64,000 nt of DNA from Calditrichota bacterium (GTDB lineage: Bacteria; Electryoneota; RPQS01). Under the pieces are notes generated by a model. That model had not been told where the DNA came from and did not search any database. It saw nothing but the letters and a program-made list of their open reading frames with translations. This document shows, in pieces, positions 20,701 through 26,173 of the stretch (its first letter is position 1; each line of letters opens with the position of its first letter). The position numbers and the translations under genes were made by a program. Where the stretch lies: NCBI GenBank assembly GCA_020637395.1, contig JACJWA010000001.1, positions 248,001-312,000 on the forward strand, in the 5' to 3' direction.

Positions 20701-21131
20701 TAAATAATCTGAGTATTAGAGGGATTCCAAGCGATGCTCAACATGCGGCCTGCGTAGTTCGTCGGACCGATGTTGGACCAGCTCTCGTCCAGAGGGGATT
20801 GCTCTTCGCGTCCGTCACGCTTGTTTTGCCAAGCCTCCATGCGCTTGGTCACCGGATCCACATCAAGGCCGGGGGTCAATCGCTGTCCATAGAACCACAG
20901 GTAACGATTGTAAGGCTTCCAGCCCATGCCCTTGCCGGGGCTCACAAACGGGTCAAAGACAGTTTTGAATGCCGAGTCTTCCGAAGCAAACTGCGAATAG
21001 ATGTCAACCTGCTGGTCGGCGGCTTGCAACGCGTTGCGGAACGGGGTCATGCCAATCGCAAGAATCCCAACCCACAGCCACACGGCCCAAATGTGCTTAA
21101 GTTGTTGTTTACCCTGTGTGTTCCGTGCCAC
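8751..21131 (-). CDS. Giant exported multi-repeat surface protein with T9SS sorting domain (4,126 aa)
   Basis: The product starts at a GTG (21131) with an N-terminal hydrophobic signal (about residues 13-38). Residues about 95-760 form a sortilin/BNR-like beta-propeller region with 12 Asp-box motifs of the type STNGGTSW. About 35 tandem Ig-like repeats of roughly 90-95 residues follow, each opening with a motif like SPNGGE.W..G....I.W and closing with ARIRV......DTS.ANF.I, like the Kre9/KNH surface domain. The last 90 residues (LPYPNPFNSTLTIPF, IFDVLGREVATL, SGMYFVRM) are a type A T9SS C-terminal sorting domain, so the protein should be exported by T9SS and attached outside the cell. Adhesin or S-layer-like stalk is the likely role. 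N-terminal repeats are more uniform than C-terminal ones. Confidence 0.9.
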   Translation of the reverse strand: MARNTQGKQQLKHIWAVWLWVGILAIGMTPFRNALQAADQQVDIYSQFASEDSAFKTVFDPFVSPGKGMGWKPYNRYLWFYGQRLTPGLDVDPVTKRMEAWQNKRDGREEQSPLDESWSNIGPTNYAGRMLSIAWNPSNTQIIYAGSASGGLWKTTNGGTSWTPLTDDLPSLAIGAVVLDPTNPNIIYIGTGEGSFNADAVFGAGVFKSTDGGATWNTTGLSWTQSQSRAINKMVIDPNNPQIVYAACNSAIGGIYKTTDGGTSWTRYHTGDVKDIEMHPDSSNVLYCTVGYPWGGSTNGIYKSTNSGVTWTQLTSGLPSGTSFGRLDVAISPSNPAVLYAGISQTITSGAGLYGVYRSTDYGASWSLRASTPNMYSGQGWYNLVCEVNPTNSNEVWSNGLDAYRSQDGGATWTRMTIWSYPESNSQYAHADHHAMAFMPGSSTTMILGTDGGLFKSTNGGTSWVGLNSGLVTYQYYAICDDALQPNVAYGGTQDNGTNKYNNSSTHTRVLGGDGGYCNVDYTNSNNVYAATQRGNHYRSTNGGSSFSSIQSGISGSGSWVTPRVMDPSSPTTLYTGTNVVYKTTNSGTSWTAISDALDGSTISCIAVAPSDPQTIYIGYEGYDGKVFKTNNGGTTWTNIETGIPERYPTYLAVHPTNRDIVYCTVSGYSSGHVWKSTNGGSSWSNVSTGLPDIPANCMVMDQTDPNKLYVATDLGVYYSSNAGTSWSDFSAGLPNVVVDFLALHPSTGKLRAGTHGRGMWETETSTPSITVISPNGGEQWSTFTSQNISWGTGGIGGNVSIEINPTYPTGSWSTIIASTANDGSYTWTPTFTGTAARLRVISTSQPSIGDTSNANFTIVSPYVSLITPNGGEDWAVGSQHTIRWTKSSNIGNVQVRIKRDFPNGVWEYITMTTDTFYNWTVTAPTEVDCRIRILQDGNEAISDTSASDFTISGPYLVVNEPNGGEVLYPGQNFTIQWTRYNFSGMCKAEVNYSYPSSSWTLLADSIWTDSLVWPVGAQGSNAARIRVSSHDYASAIDTSNSNFIVQYPFLQVTSPNTGVTWLTGTTQTITWSHSNIYGNFNVYVNRAYPTGSWELVALNQSGTSCQWVVDGPTTSTARIRVTSVNLPTYYDESNTNFTIGDGSPGITVTAPNGGESWMIGTNQTITWSRNVADGPATVAINRSYPTGSWENIATSNTGNSQGWTVTGPVTSSARIRVTLNSNPAITDVSNANFSVVQPSLTLTVPNGGESYLVSQTIPVTFTRTNATGNVTVQLMRNYPGGSWETLSTAVSTSSYNWAATGPATTTARIRVTLNSDPSVGDTSAANFTIIEPSLTLNAPNGGETWNIGTTQVIRWTRDNASGGVRVMLNSDYPSGSWTQLASSVTVDTFAWAVSGAVTNAARIRVYLVSNPTLADTSAANFTISNPALTITSPNGGESLLLGAPHTVRWTRANASGNITIQFMRNYPTGSWEQITNSVATDSFSWTPSGAANSNVRLRIFLTSQPSVGDTSNANFALVNPSITVTAPNGGETWPLGSQQVIRFARSFAPGNATVQLNRSGGSGAWETLTSSCAADTFALTLSGAASANCLVRVRLTSDTTITDNSNAAFSIVQPALTVVSPNGGEQLTLGGTATLRFSRYYASGAVTIKLNRDFPNGVWENLTTNCLVDTFVWNVNGAATSAARIRVELNGGGANSDESNANFTLLQRTLALTSHNSGTYYVGTTSPISISRTNADGAVTVQLNRSYPGGSWETLASGVTGSSYNWNVTTPISSAARIRVIHETYSWVGDTSDANLQIENASLTLLAPASGAVWAIGSSQNVAWTKSGTTSPVRVEFMRSYPSGSWEVLSASETDTLYTWNVSGAVSTAARFRVVATANSSLADTSDAVEIAQPTLTLTAPADNGTFNIGFPMTISWSRYLASGSVTVQINRSYPSASWATIGTTTADSLVWTVTSPASSSARFRVYLTAQSTVGDTTGNETIYLPSLTVNSPNGGEQIRYGLPATISWARNNLSGPVRVDVNSNYPSASWTTLATGQTGNSFSWTVAENPTATARVRVIYEQAPAYGDTSNSNFAIFRPELTLTSPSGGEQWVTGNSYTVSFTRTDHSEPVTIRLNRSYPNGSWETIASNVTTNSASWTASGTPSTSARIRIESSVYSGVGDTMSANFSILNPGVTLLTPDGGESYAIGHAEVIRFQRVQVNAVDVYLNRSYPSGSWEALATNMQADSFTWTATGPATTSARIRVQNSSNSQQTDVSAGNFSILQPAIALLTPVPGDTLAIGVPNLITFSRNSAATGNVRVDANLNYPSGSWQQIGLTVANDLYWTPSGSPSANVRLRIVHLDIPNVSDTLDFNVPLDFASLTLTAPLGASSYEVGDTLRLSWTRWHVGVGVNVYLNRTYPTGAWELLSSNVQADSYNWIVTGPRSSAARLRILSTRNASLGDSTLTQTILVPAIALTSPNSGTLGLGNVETISFTRTDFSTGVAIDLNTAYPGGAWQTIASGLTGNSFDWTVAGSESGTARLRVRSEEYGVLDVSDNDLNIITPAINITTLNSAQLFQNGDPVQIIWSKTAAPGAVNIELNRDYPGGVWESIANGVTQNSHTWTVSGAGFAHGRVRVSMASRSEIFDVNDADFGTFLPALQVLDPNGGDTLVIGDSKTIHFARNGATGSARIQLNRNWPTGSWETLLAQTSSDNYTWTISGPATLNARIRVQLVFDSEVYDVSDENFAILPESLVLLDPQGGDSVAIGDTVIFRWQRVGIDPGVTVYLKRNYPSGQWTLLANAVQSDTFAWVATGDPAPFAHFRVISSWNSQLGDTAGACPLGTPTLLVTDPAVADTYLVGGTAHIAWTRSFAPGSIRVELSRNGVSGPWSSLGTTTENSFDWVVTEPVTSSARFRVSMVDKPWVQGAVTFNSTIVIPDLDLTSPEPGDTLVVGREVVVAWTRQYVNDPVDVLLDRGTPVSDIEMIREGVAGDSIHWIVTPPLSANTRFILRTASGVFVEEDGDTSFVMAEPMVSLLSPNGGEAFIVGQTATITWTRAAVNDPVNIALDRNYPSGTWESLGTGLSGSSLNWSVAGAPSENARIRVTSTVDGNLTDASDAAFAIIQPEIAFVPALPARIPLGFAQDISWQTDNLSGTFSLYLSRNNGISYDELLATGLSGASYTWTPSGSPANLARVKIQSDQLPQVYVESPSFVLAQPQITVASPQNGESFTLGFPLTMRWTRADHPGAVKVELNRNYPSGAWELVAGTVNADSVVWTASGASTSSARIRVTSLINGSWMDIGDANFTLVQANLTILAPAEESEFVLGSPVWITWQRTGWSGSVSVNLNRVGGNSTTISAGTTADTLSWTIDGDEAGSSWLVVRSLDNPTWADSILVNGPYAPALAITSPAPGERCVLGEAHTIRWTREHLAQSVEVYLNSGGQSFVLLGTSLNDSLTFIPESGETNGARVMIRSTDRPDVVDTSETFRLVAPELTMTPVSSPDFRAGVSAMLSWQSHEIIGDVVCELSRNGLAGPWVELFRGTDSSFEWTPETPETENGRLRVRSAEEPQFSDVLNQAITIFQPTLAIARAVQEDTMYFGQTVTLNITGNHIAEHISETVIVVLDRDGVYESLGDVEVPGQMNVTLTEPASNHARFRAYVAGDDELQAASGTFVLRSPELEWSSVPGEDVQAGETIELSWLAEGLPGTLELARLDENGETVLVPELSGDSYDWMVAGPRGTTRLILRVPQAPQWADTTPVFTVHVPELIWATPAESGVDTSGQNLLLSWNALDGAQPVHIEAAFDGEWETLAASLLDTSYFFLLPIRSAETLQFRVTSVEHPDVSALSPVRQLVSRALEIDAGEDNVWYIGEQRWIHWTRENANGPIELDVAFGDRAEGNWLSLAESEADSFLWTVEGEETEFAALRVRLADDGAVFDTTDSPLAIRLPSITVLEPNNGGAYDVDQVLRIRWESEGLPAGVHVGLWRGAPVNAFDTLFVATENDGEEEWTITGPAADSCYVIIASEADTSIHDISDVHFRITGGTSADPRNQAIPQEISLGLPYPNPFNSTLTIPFDLPQPAHVTITIFDVLGREVATLDEGLRPAGYLRTQWQADRVTSGMYFVRMQSEEFSDVRRVQLIK
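9052..18838 (-). repeat. Coding repeat array: about 35 Kre9/KNH-like modules
   Basis: Tandem in-frame modules of roughly 275-285 bp inside the giant gene, counted by eye as 35. The most common internal motif is N(R/S).YP.GSWE followed by a W in the middle and ARIRV near the end. Modules nearest the N-terminus keep PNGGE; from about module 22 on the motif decays (DPAVADT, PEPGDT, PAEESE), and modules 31-34 are barely recognisable. Edges are approximate. Confidence 0.8.
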
Positions 21132-21284
21132 GATAGTTCACATCCCTGAGTCTGTTCATATGTGCTCGGGGAGGTGTAAACTCAAACACTGGACCACAAT
21201 TGGTGTGGGTCCCTAACAATGTGTCACATGATGTCGAGCTTGTTATAGCATTCTGATCTTTTTCGTGAAGTCAACAAAATGTAA
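21132..21284 (-). promoter_or_regulatory. Leader and probable promoter of the giant gene
   Basis: On the minus strand TATAAC (plus 21243-21248) is a good -10 box. TTGACT (plus 21270-21275) lies 21 bp away, too far for a standard -35; TTCACG at 16 bp is an alternative. About 105 nt of leader would follow, including a small inverted repeat around CCACA-CCAAT-TGTGG. The GTG start is preceded by AGGGATG about 10 nt upstream. Confidence 0.3.
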
Positions 21285-21305
21285 AAGGGGCGCTTCGCCC
21301 CTTTA
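21285..21305. terminator. Short GC-rich hairpin
   Basis: AAAGGGGCG - CTT - CGCCCCTTT, a 9-bp perfect stem. Read on the minus strand it is followed by TACATTTTG. It is a second possible stop signal for the protease transcript, between that gene and the promoter of the giant gene. Confidence 0.5.
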
Positions 21306-21364
21306 CTTCCTGATTTCGCTGTGCTATCTTATTTCAACGGCGATTTTGGGTCCCGCCGGGTATG

Positions 21365-21402
21365 AAAGCGGCCGCTCTCTTGTGAGAGCGGCCGCTTTGT
21401 TT
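21365..21402 (-). terminator. Terminator of the serine protease gene
   Basis: A 15-bp perfect stem (21365-21379 with 21384-21398, core GCGGCCGCTCTC) with a 4-nt loop. It lies about 60 nt past the stop of the protease gene on the minus strand. The T-tract is short on both strands, but stem stability is very high. Confidence 0.7.
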
Positions 21403-21462
21403 ATTCTAAGGGGAAGCTATTGCCGATTTTTGTGCTGATTCGCCTTTCAGCACCGCCAATTG

Positions 21463-24273
21463 CTACGGATGAGCCGTGACAATGTAGAATTTCATGGCTG
21501 CGGGAGAGGCAAACACGGTGTGGTCTGCCCACATCGTGTCTGTCACTGTGGTCACATAGTTTGATGGACCGGGAATGAAACCTGGATCCTCAGAACGATA
21601 AATCCGATAAAAAGGCCCGTTCGGGGAGGGTAGCCAGCGCAAGACTGCGAAGCTTCCGAAAGCGTTCTGTTCGATTTGGAGCGTAAGATCCTCCGGTGGA
21701 TCCGAGGGAATCGCCGTTCCCGTCGTAAAGTACCAGGGCGGCCCCATCGTGCTCAGAGGTCCATTGAATTCCTTGATTCTCCAAGAGTAATAGGTATTCG
21801 GATCCAGCGGACCAAACACCGTGTCCGGAACAAAAGGCGTGGTCCCTCCCCAGAACAGATAGTAGTCGTCCCAGACATAGAACCAGAGTTCGTGATAGGT
21901 CGAGTTTGATCCCGGAGTGAAGGCAAAGGACGTGTACGGCGAAACTCCCGTGGCGTTGTCCGCAGGATATGGATTCGAGGGCATGCCCGGTGGAACAGCG
22001 GCTGAGCTGGTCGTGAAGCTCCACATTGGCCCCAAGGTCAGACCACCGGAGTTCACTTCCTGCACCCGCCAGTAGTACGTGGTACTCGTTTGCAAATCAC
22101 CCGGCGGATTGTAGAAGCCGCCATAGTTCTCCCGACCGATGTAGGGTGGTGGGTTGGTTGGGCCGAAAAAGAGGTCCTCAGTCACGGTCCGTGCGCCCTG
22201 CGTCCACAAGAGATTCGCACCGACCAGAACTCCCGTCGCGCCGTCTGCAGGACTCGGAGTCGTGGGCGGACCCGGTGGCAGCGGAACAGTCGTAAACGAC
22301 CACAACGAACTTCCGATTTCCCCGCTCGGATTCCGTGCCACAATCTTCCAGTAGTACACCTGATTGTTAAGCAAGTTGCCCGGCGGATCATAAGTCTGGA
22401 GAACCTGTGTCTGCACGAACGGAGGAGGATTGCTGGTGCCGAAATAGACATCAAACTCTTCCGTGTATCCGCCGCCGGCATCCCATGTACAAACCACATC
22501 AACCGGAATGTTGGTCGCGCCATTCCCCGGATACGGGTTCGTTGCAGGTTCGGGCGGATCAGGATACTGTGTCGTGAAGAACCACAGATCTCCGGTCGTC
22601 GTGCCGGCACTGTTCACTTCGTCTATCCGCCAGTAATACGTATGTCCCGGCCAGAACACCGGCGGAATATACGATGTTCCTGTCTGATTCAAACGGAAAT
22701 TCGGCTGTGTGTTTTCGCCATAGTACACATTGTGACTGGTCGCACCGGTCCCGGCAATCCATCTCAATGTATCGGAGACCACAGACTGCTGCCCGTTGTA
22801 CGGAGTCGGACTATGCGCTCGCATCGGCGCGGATAGCGCAATATAGATCGAGTCCGCGTCGTCATAGGAGGAGGCATTGTTCGACGAAACCGCGTCCGTG
22901 TACATCAACACCACTCCCACCCAATACCAGTGATTGTTGTAGGTCCAGGGCAGAGCGGGCCGATAGGGCCAGTCCATCCTTTGGGTTTCACGGGGAGCAA
23001 GATAAACATCCTGGAACACAGTCGTGGACAACAGGTAGTCCGAAGTCGAGATGACGTTGTTCGTCGAAAGATAGAGACGAACAGTCAGGTCAACATTCAT
23101 GAGTGAATCGTAAGACTTGTTGTAGAGGTAGAAAAATGGAGTACCCAGTGAATCCCCGGTCACGTATTGATCCGGATTGACCGTGCAGCCATAGACGCCA
23201 AGGTCGAGTACCGGATTGAGATTGCCATAGATATAGCTGATGATTCCGCTGTTCTTTGTTGACGTGATTCGATTGAATCCTCCATAGCCGCCGTACCCGT
23301 GCGAGGCCACGGCGTGCACGGTTCGCGTGAACAAGCTTTGTCTGTAGTACACGCCGCCGCCGCTCATTCCGCCATAATGTGTCGTATCCAACTCATAGAG
23401 AATGTTCGTACTGGTCGAATCAAACGGTCCGTAGCGGTAGTTCAGCCTTGTTCCGTAAAACGGTGAGGTGACCGGATAGCCCGTGCTGTGAAAGGTGTTT
23501 TCCCGATAGAATGTGTCATTGGTCGTGTACGTAGTGGGAAACCACCCGGTAATGGCGCCGACCGGGCGATTCAGTTTCACTACGGCCAAATCCCAATCCC
23601 AACTGTGCGCCACGGTCCATCCTGTCCAGGCCAGAAATCCCGAGGAGTAAGCCGTGCCGTATGGACGCACTCCCTCATCATAGGCCGGAATCACCTCGAT
23701 CATGTCCACCCACTCGTCCAAATCAATGTTGTAAACACAATGTCCGGCGGTCAGAACATGCTGCCCGTCAATCAGCACGCCCGAGCCGTGTCCTACGCCG
23801 CCATTGGCCGAAATGAGCAGCTTGCAGTTCACCTTCCACGGAGATACCGACGGATCCTCAATGATCTCTCCAATCGAGAAGGCGTCCAGCGCGTTAGGTT
23901 CATCCGCTCGCGATTCGATGTACGGGATGAATTGCCCGTTCGCGTCAAATGAATTCGGAAACAGCTCCCGCAGTGTTCCCACTTGTGTTTCACCGGTCAG
24001 CGGATCATGCATGGCAACTTCCTGCTCGCCCAAAGTCTCCAGAGCGGGGGGCGTCCACTCCGGAAGCGGATTTGACTCCGCATCCTGCTCGTGTGCTCGA
24101 AACCATTCCCGCCAGGCGTCAAACTCGTCGGTTTGACTGTTGTTTTCAATCGCCTCGTTGTTCAAGACAAGCGGCTCCGACTTTGCATTCTTCGTCTGTG
24201 CGAAGGACAGTACGTATCCACTCGCAAACAGCAGCAAAATCACCGATAACCACAAACGACTAAGAGTATTCAT
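21463..24273 (-). CDS. Exported V8/trypsin-like serine protease with FN3-like repeats
   Basis: 936 residues with a signal peptide (MNTLSRLWLSVILLLF...) cleaved before Gln-Thr. The catalytic triad is readable: His in VLTAGHC (about residue 176), Asp in SWDWDLAVV (about 227) and Ser in HYGGMSGGG (about 303), typical of the S1B/V8 group. After a CARDB-like segment (about 360-470) come four FN3-like domains with the repeated opening NPYPADNATGV or similar and the motif YYWR(I/V)DEVN. A fifth FN3 domain ends the protein at IVTAHP. No T9SS sorting domain is present, so it may be periplasmic, freely secreted or use another route. GAGG precedes the ATG. Confidence 0.88.
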   Translation of the reverse strand: MNTLSRLWLSVILLLFASGYVLSFAQTKNAKSEPLVLNNEAIENNSQTDEFDAWREWFRAHEQDAESNPLPEWTPPALETLGEQEVAMHDPLTGETQVGTLRELFPNSFDANGQFIPYIESRADEPNALDAFSIGEIIEDPSVSPWKVNCKLLISANGGVGHGSGVLIDGQHVLTAGHCVYNIDLDEWVDMIEVIPAYDEGVRPYGTAYSSGFLAWTGWTVAHSWDWDLAVVKLNRPVGAITGWFPTTYTTNDTFYRENTFHSTGYPVTSPFYGTRLNYRYGPFDSTSTNILYELDTTHYGGMSGGGVYYRQSLFTRTVHAVASHGYGGYGGFNRITSTKNSGIISYIYGNLNPVLDLGVYGCTVNPDQYVTGDSLGTPFFYLYNKSYDSLMNVDLTVRLYLSTNNVISTSDYLLSTTVFQDVYLAPRETQRMDWPYRPALPWTYNNHWYWVGVVLMYTDAVSSNNASSYDDADSIYIALSAPMRAHSPTPYNGQQSVVSDTLRWIAGTGATSHNVYYGENTQPNFRLNQTGTSYIPPVFWPGHTYYWRIDEVNSAGTTTGDLWFFTTQYPDPPEPATNPYPGNGATNIPVDVVCTWDAGGGYTEEFDVYFGTSNPPPFVQTQVLQTYDPPGNLLNNQVYYWKIVARNPSGEIGSSLWSFTTVPLPPGPPTTPSPADGATGVLVGANLLWTQGARTVTEDLFFGPTNPPPYIGRENYGGFYNPPGDLQTSTTYYWRVQEVNSGGLTLGPMWSFTTSSAAVPPGMPSNPYPADNATGVSPYTSFAFTPGSNSTYHELWFYVWDDYYLFWGGTTPFVPDTVFGPLDPNTYYSWRIKEFNGPLSTMGPPWYFTTGTAIPSDPPEDLTLQIEQNAFGSFAVLRWLPSPNGPFYRIYRSEDPGFIPGPSNYVTTVTDTMWADHTVFASPAAMKFYIVTAHP

Positions 24274-24324
24274 AGGAAAACCTCGGTCTCTCGTAAAAAA
24301 ATTTGCAGAGCTTAATGGATAGGT

Positions 24325-24664
24325 TTATTCAAAAGAAAACGCCACCGGAAGTCCAGTGGCGTCATAACGAAGGTAGATCAGACGGGGAAAGCCGTCCGAG
24401 AAATGAACTGGTGTGTGAAAAAATACCTGTTTTGACCAGTTCCTGAATGCGATGATCTTCCGACCATAAACATGCGGAACATCGAAAGGTGCTGATCCGG
24501 CAACGGCGCAAACCGTCACCCATTGGAAGAATCTACTCCCTTTTTACGTACCCGTCAATAGATTTCTCCTGAGCAATTCAATATCGGATTCATCACCACA
24601 CGACAAATTGCTCGCCATTTGTGTCATAACATCCTCAAACACTTCTTAGCATTGCATTTGTCAA
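24325..24664 (-). other. Intergenic leader-like unit upstream of the protease gene, with terminator-like hairpin
   Basis: The 421-bp gap holds no convincing gene. On the minus strand TTGACA (plus 24659-24664) may be a -35 box. A 27-codon ORF at 24627-24544 (starts MTQMASNLSCGDE) has GAGG upstream. The same frame stays open after its TAA for a further 72 codons to 24325. A hairpin CGCCAC / GTGGCG (plus 24340-24361) followed by TTTTCTTTT on the minus strand looks like an intrinsic terminator about 60 nt before the protease start. This could be a small RNA, a leader peptide or an attenuator. Confidence 0.35.
24331..24361 (-). terminator. Terminator-like hairpin ahead of the protease gene
   Basis: Stem CGCCAC / GTGGCG with U-rich TTTTCTTTT following on the minus strand. 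It lies 5' of the protease coding region, so it would end a short upstream transcript rather than the MATE operon, whose stop is 330 nt away. Confidence 0.6.
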
Positions 24665-24694
24665 GGAGGAATCCAGAAGATGCGTGACCCCTCG

Positions 24695-26113
24695 CTAAAA
24701 GGACACTCTGAGCCACGATCCCTTGTAGAATAACCAAACGGCGATGAGTCCACCGAGACAATGGGCCACCGTCGCGCCGGTGATCATTCCCGCCGGACCC
24801 ATCTGCAAATACACGCCGAAGATATACATGAACGGGACCATCAGAAGCCAGGAATGCGCAATGCTCAAGAGCATCATCGGGCGATTGTGCCCCGCGCCTT
24901 CAAACACCGTCTCGGCCCCGATGTGTATTCCCGCGAAGGGAATGGAGATCGCCATGATGCGCAAAAGAGTCGGTCCGATATCGCCCACATCCGCCACATC
25001 AAAAAACGCGTGAATGATCCAATCGGCAAAAAAGAACACAAAGGCCGCATAGCCCAGCATCACATAGCCCGAAATGCGAATCGAGTGCACTCCGGCCACC
25101 CACGACTTGACGAGCTCTTTTGCTCCCAGGAATTGCGCAACCAGTGAAGACGTGCCCAATGTGAAACCGACCATGGACATCACGCCGAAATGCAGCACCT
25201 TGTGCGCCGCGCCGAAAATCGCCACGACATCCGTACCGTATTCCGCCACCAACCGCACGCCAATCGTCATCGCAAACGAGAAGCTCAGCATATTGATGCC
25301 CACCGGCCAGCCGACGTTCCAGATCTGCGCATAGTCCTTCCACTTGGGCCAACCTGCGGAGAACCACCGGACCCGTACCGGAGAGATGCTGCTGCTCAGT
25401 CCGATCACTCCGACGATGAACACCAGCACAAAAGAGAATAGAGTCGCAACGGCCGCTCCCTGTATTCCCATGGCGGGAATCGGACCCATGCCGAAAATCA
25501 GAATCGGATCCAGAATGATATTCGTCCCCGCGCACAAGACCTGCATCCACCAGGCCATACGCGGCATCCCGATACTCCGAAAGGCCGAATACACCGAATA
25601 GGTGCAGGCGACCACTCCCGCTCCGGCAAGCATCCAGACGCCGTAGATGAAACACTGTTCTTCGACAGCAGGTTCAACGGCCATCAGCGGCAGAATCCAA
25701 TGGAGGCAAAACCACGTGGCCAGTCCGATCAGCGTGCCGCCGACCAGTTTCATGTTGAAGACCGCGCGAATCGCGGTTTCACACTCGGCCATCGCTCCTT
25801 CGCCGAAGCGACGCGCAATGACCGCGCTCGATCCCACTCCGGCGATGATATTGTAGGTCATGATCATCCAATAGATGGTCCCGAACACCGTGACCGCCGC
25901 CACCGGCTCCGTGCCGATTTTCGCGAGCCAAAACAGGTCCACCATCTCATTGAACGACGCCACCATGAAGCCGCCCATCGAGGGGATTCCGTAGGAAATT
26001 ACCTCACGCATCACGGAGCGGCTCTCTGATTTTGTGACGTGCGCGGCCTTTGCTACCTCGGGAGGCAGCTTCAGCACGCTCGAAAGTTTGTTGGAAGGTA
26101 CGATCGGTAACAT
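24695..26113 (-). CDS. MATE family efflux transporter (second of pair)
   Basis: 472 residues and about 12 membrane segments, in two homologous halves. Family features include YGIPSMGGFMVASFNEMVDLFWLAKIG (read as separate blocks), AVTVFGTIYW and IARRFGEG in the first half and the matching GWPVGINMLSF region in the second. MATE proteins export cationic drugs or metabolites using Na+ or H+. It lies 60 bp downstream of a MATE paralogue in the same direction. The two share the motif PVAAVTVFG but differ widely elsewhere, so they are old paralogues rather than a recent duplication. Confidence 0.92.
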   Translation of the reverse strand: MLPIVPSNKLSSVLKLPPEVAKAAHVTKSESRSVMREVISYGIPSMGGFMVASFNEMVDLFWLAKIGTEPVAAVTVFGTIYWMIMTYNIIAGVGSSAVIARRFGEGAMAECETAIRAVFNMKLVGGTLIGLATWFCLHWILPLMAVEPAVEEQCFIYGVWMLAGAGVVACTYSVYSAFRSIGMPRMAWWMQVLCAGTNIILDPILIFGMGPIPAMGIQGAAVATLFSFVLVFIVGVIGLSSSISPVRVRWFSAGWPKWKDYAQIWNVGWPVGINMLSFSFAMTIGVRLVAEYGTDVVAIFGAAHKVLHFGVMSMVGFTLGTSSLVAQFLGAKELVKSWVAGVHSIRISGYVMLGYAAFVFFFADWIIHAFFDVADVGDIGPTLLRIMAISIPFAGIHIGAETVFEGAGHNRPMMLLSIAHSWLLMVPFMYIFGVYLQMGPAGMITGATVAHCLGGLIAVWLFYKGSWLRVSF

Positions 26114-26173
26114 ATTGCGAAAAACTCAAAGTTAGAACGGGAAGCGCGAACAGAACTCATTGGTCCGCATTCA

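Noticed and set aside
21270..21275. TTGACT as the -35 of the giant gene promoter
   Set aside because: The spacing to TATAAC is 21 bp, outside the usual 15-19 bp; kept only as part of a low-confidence promoter region.
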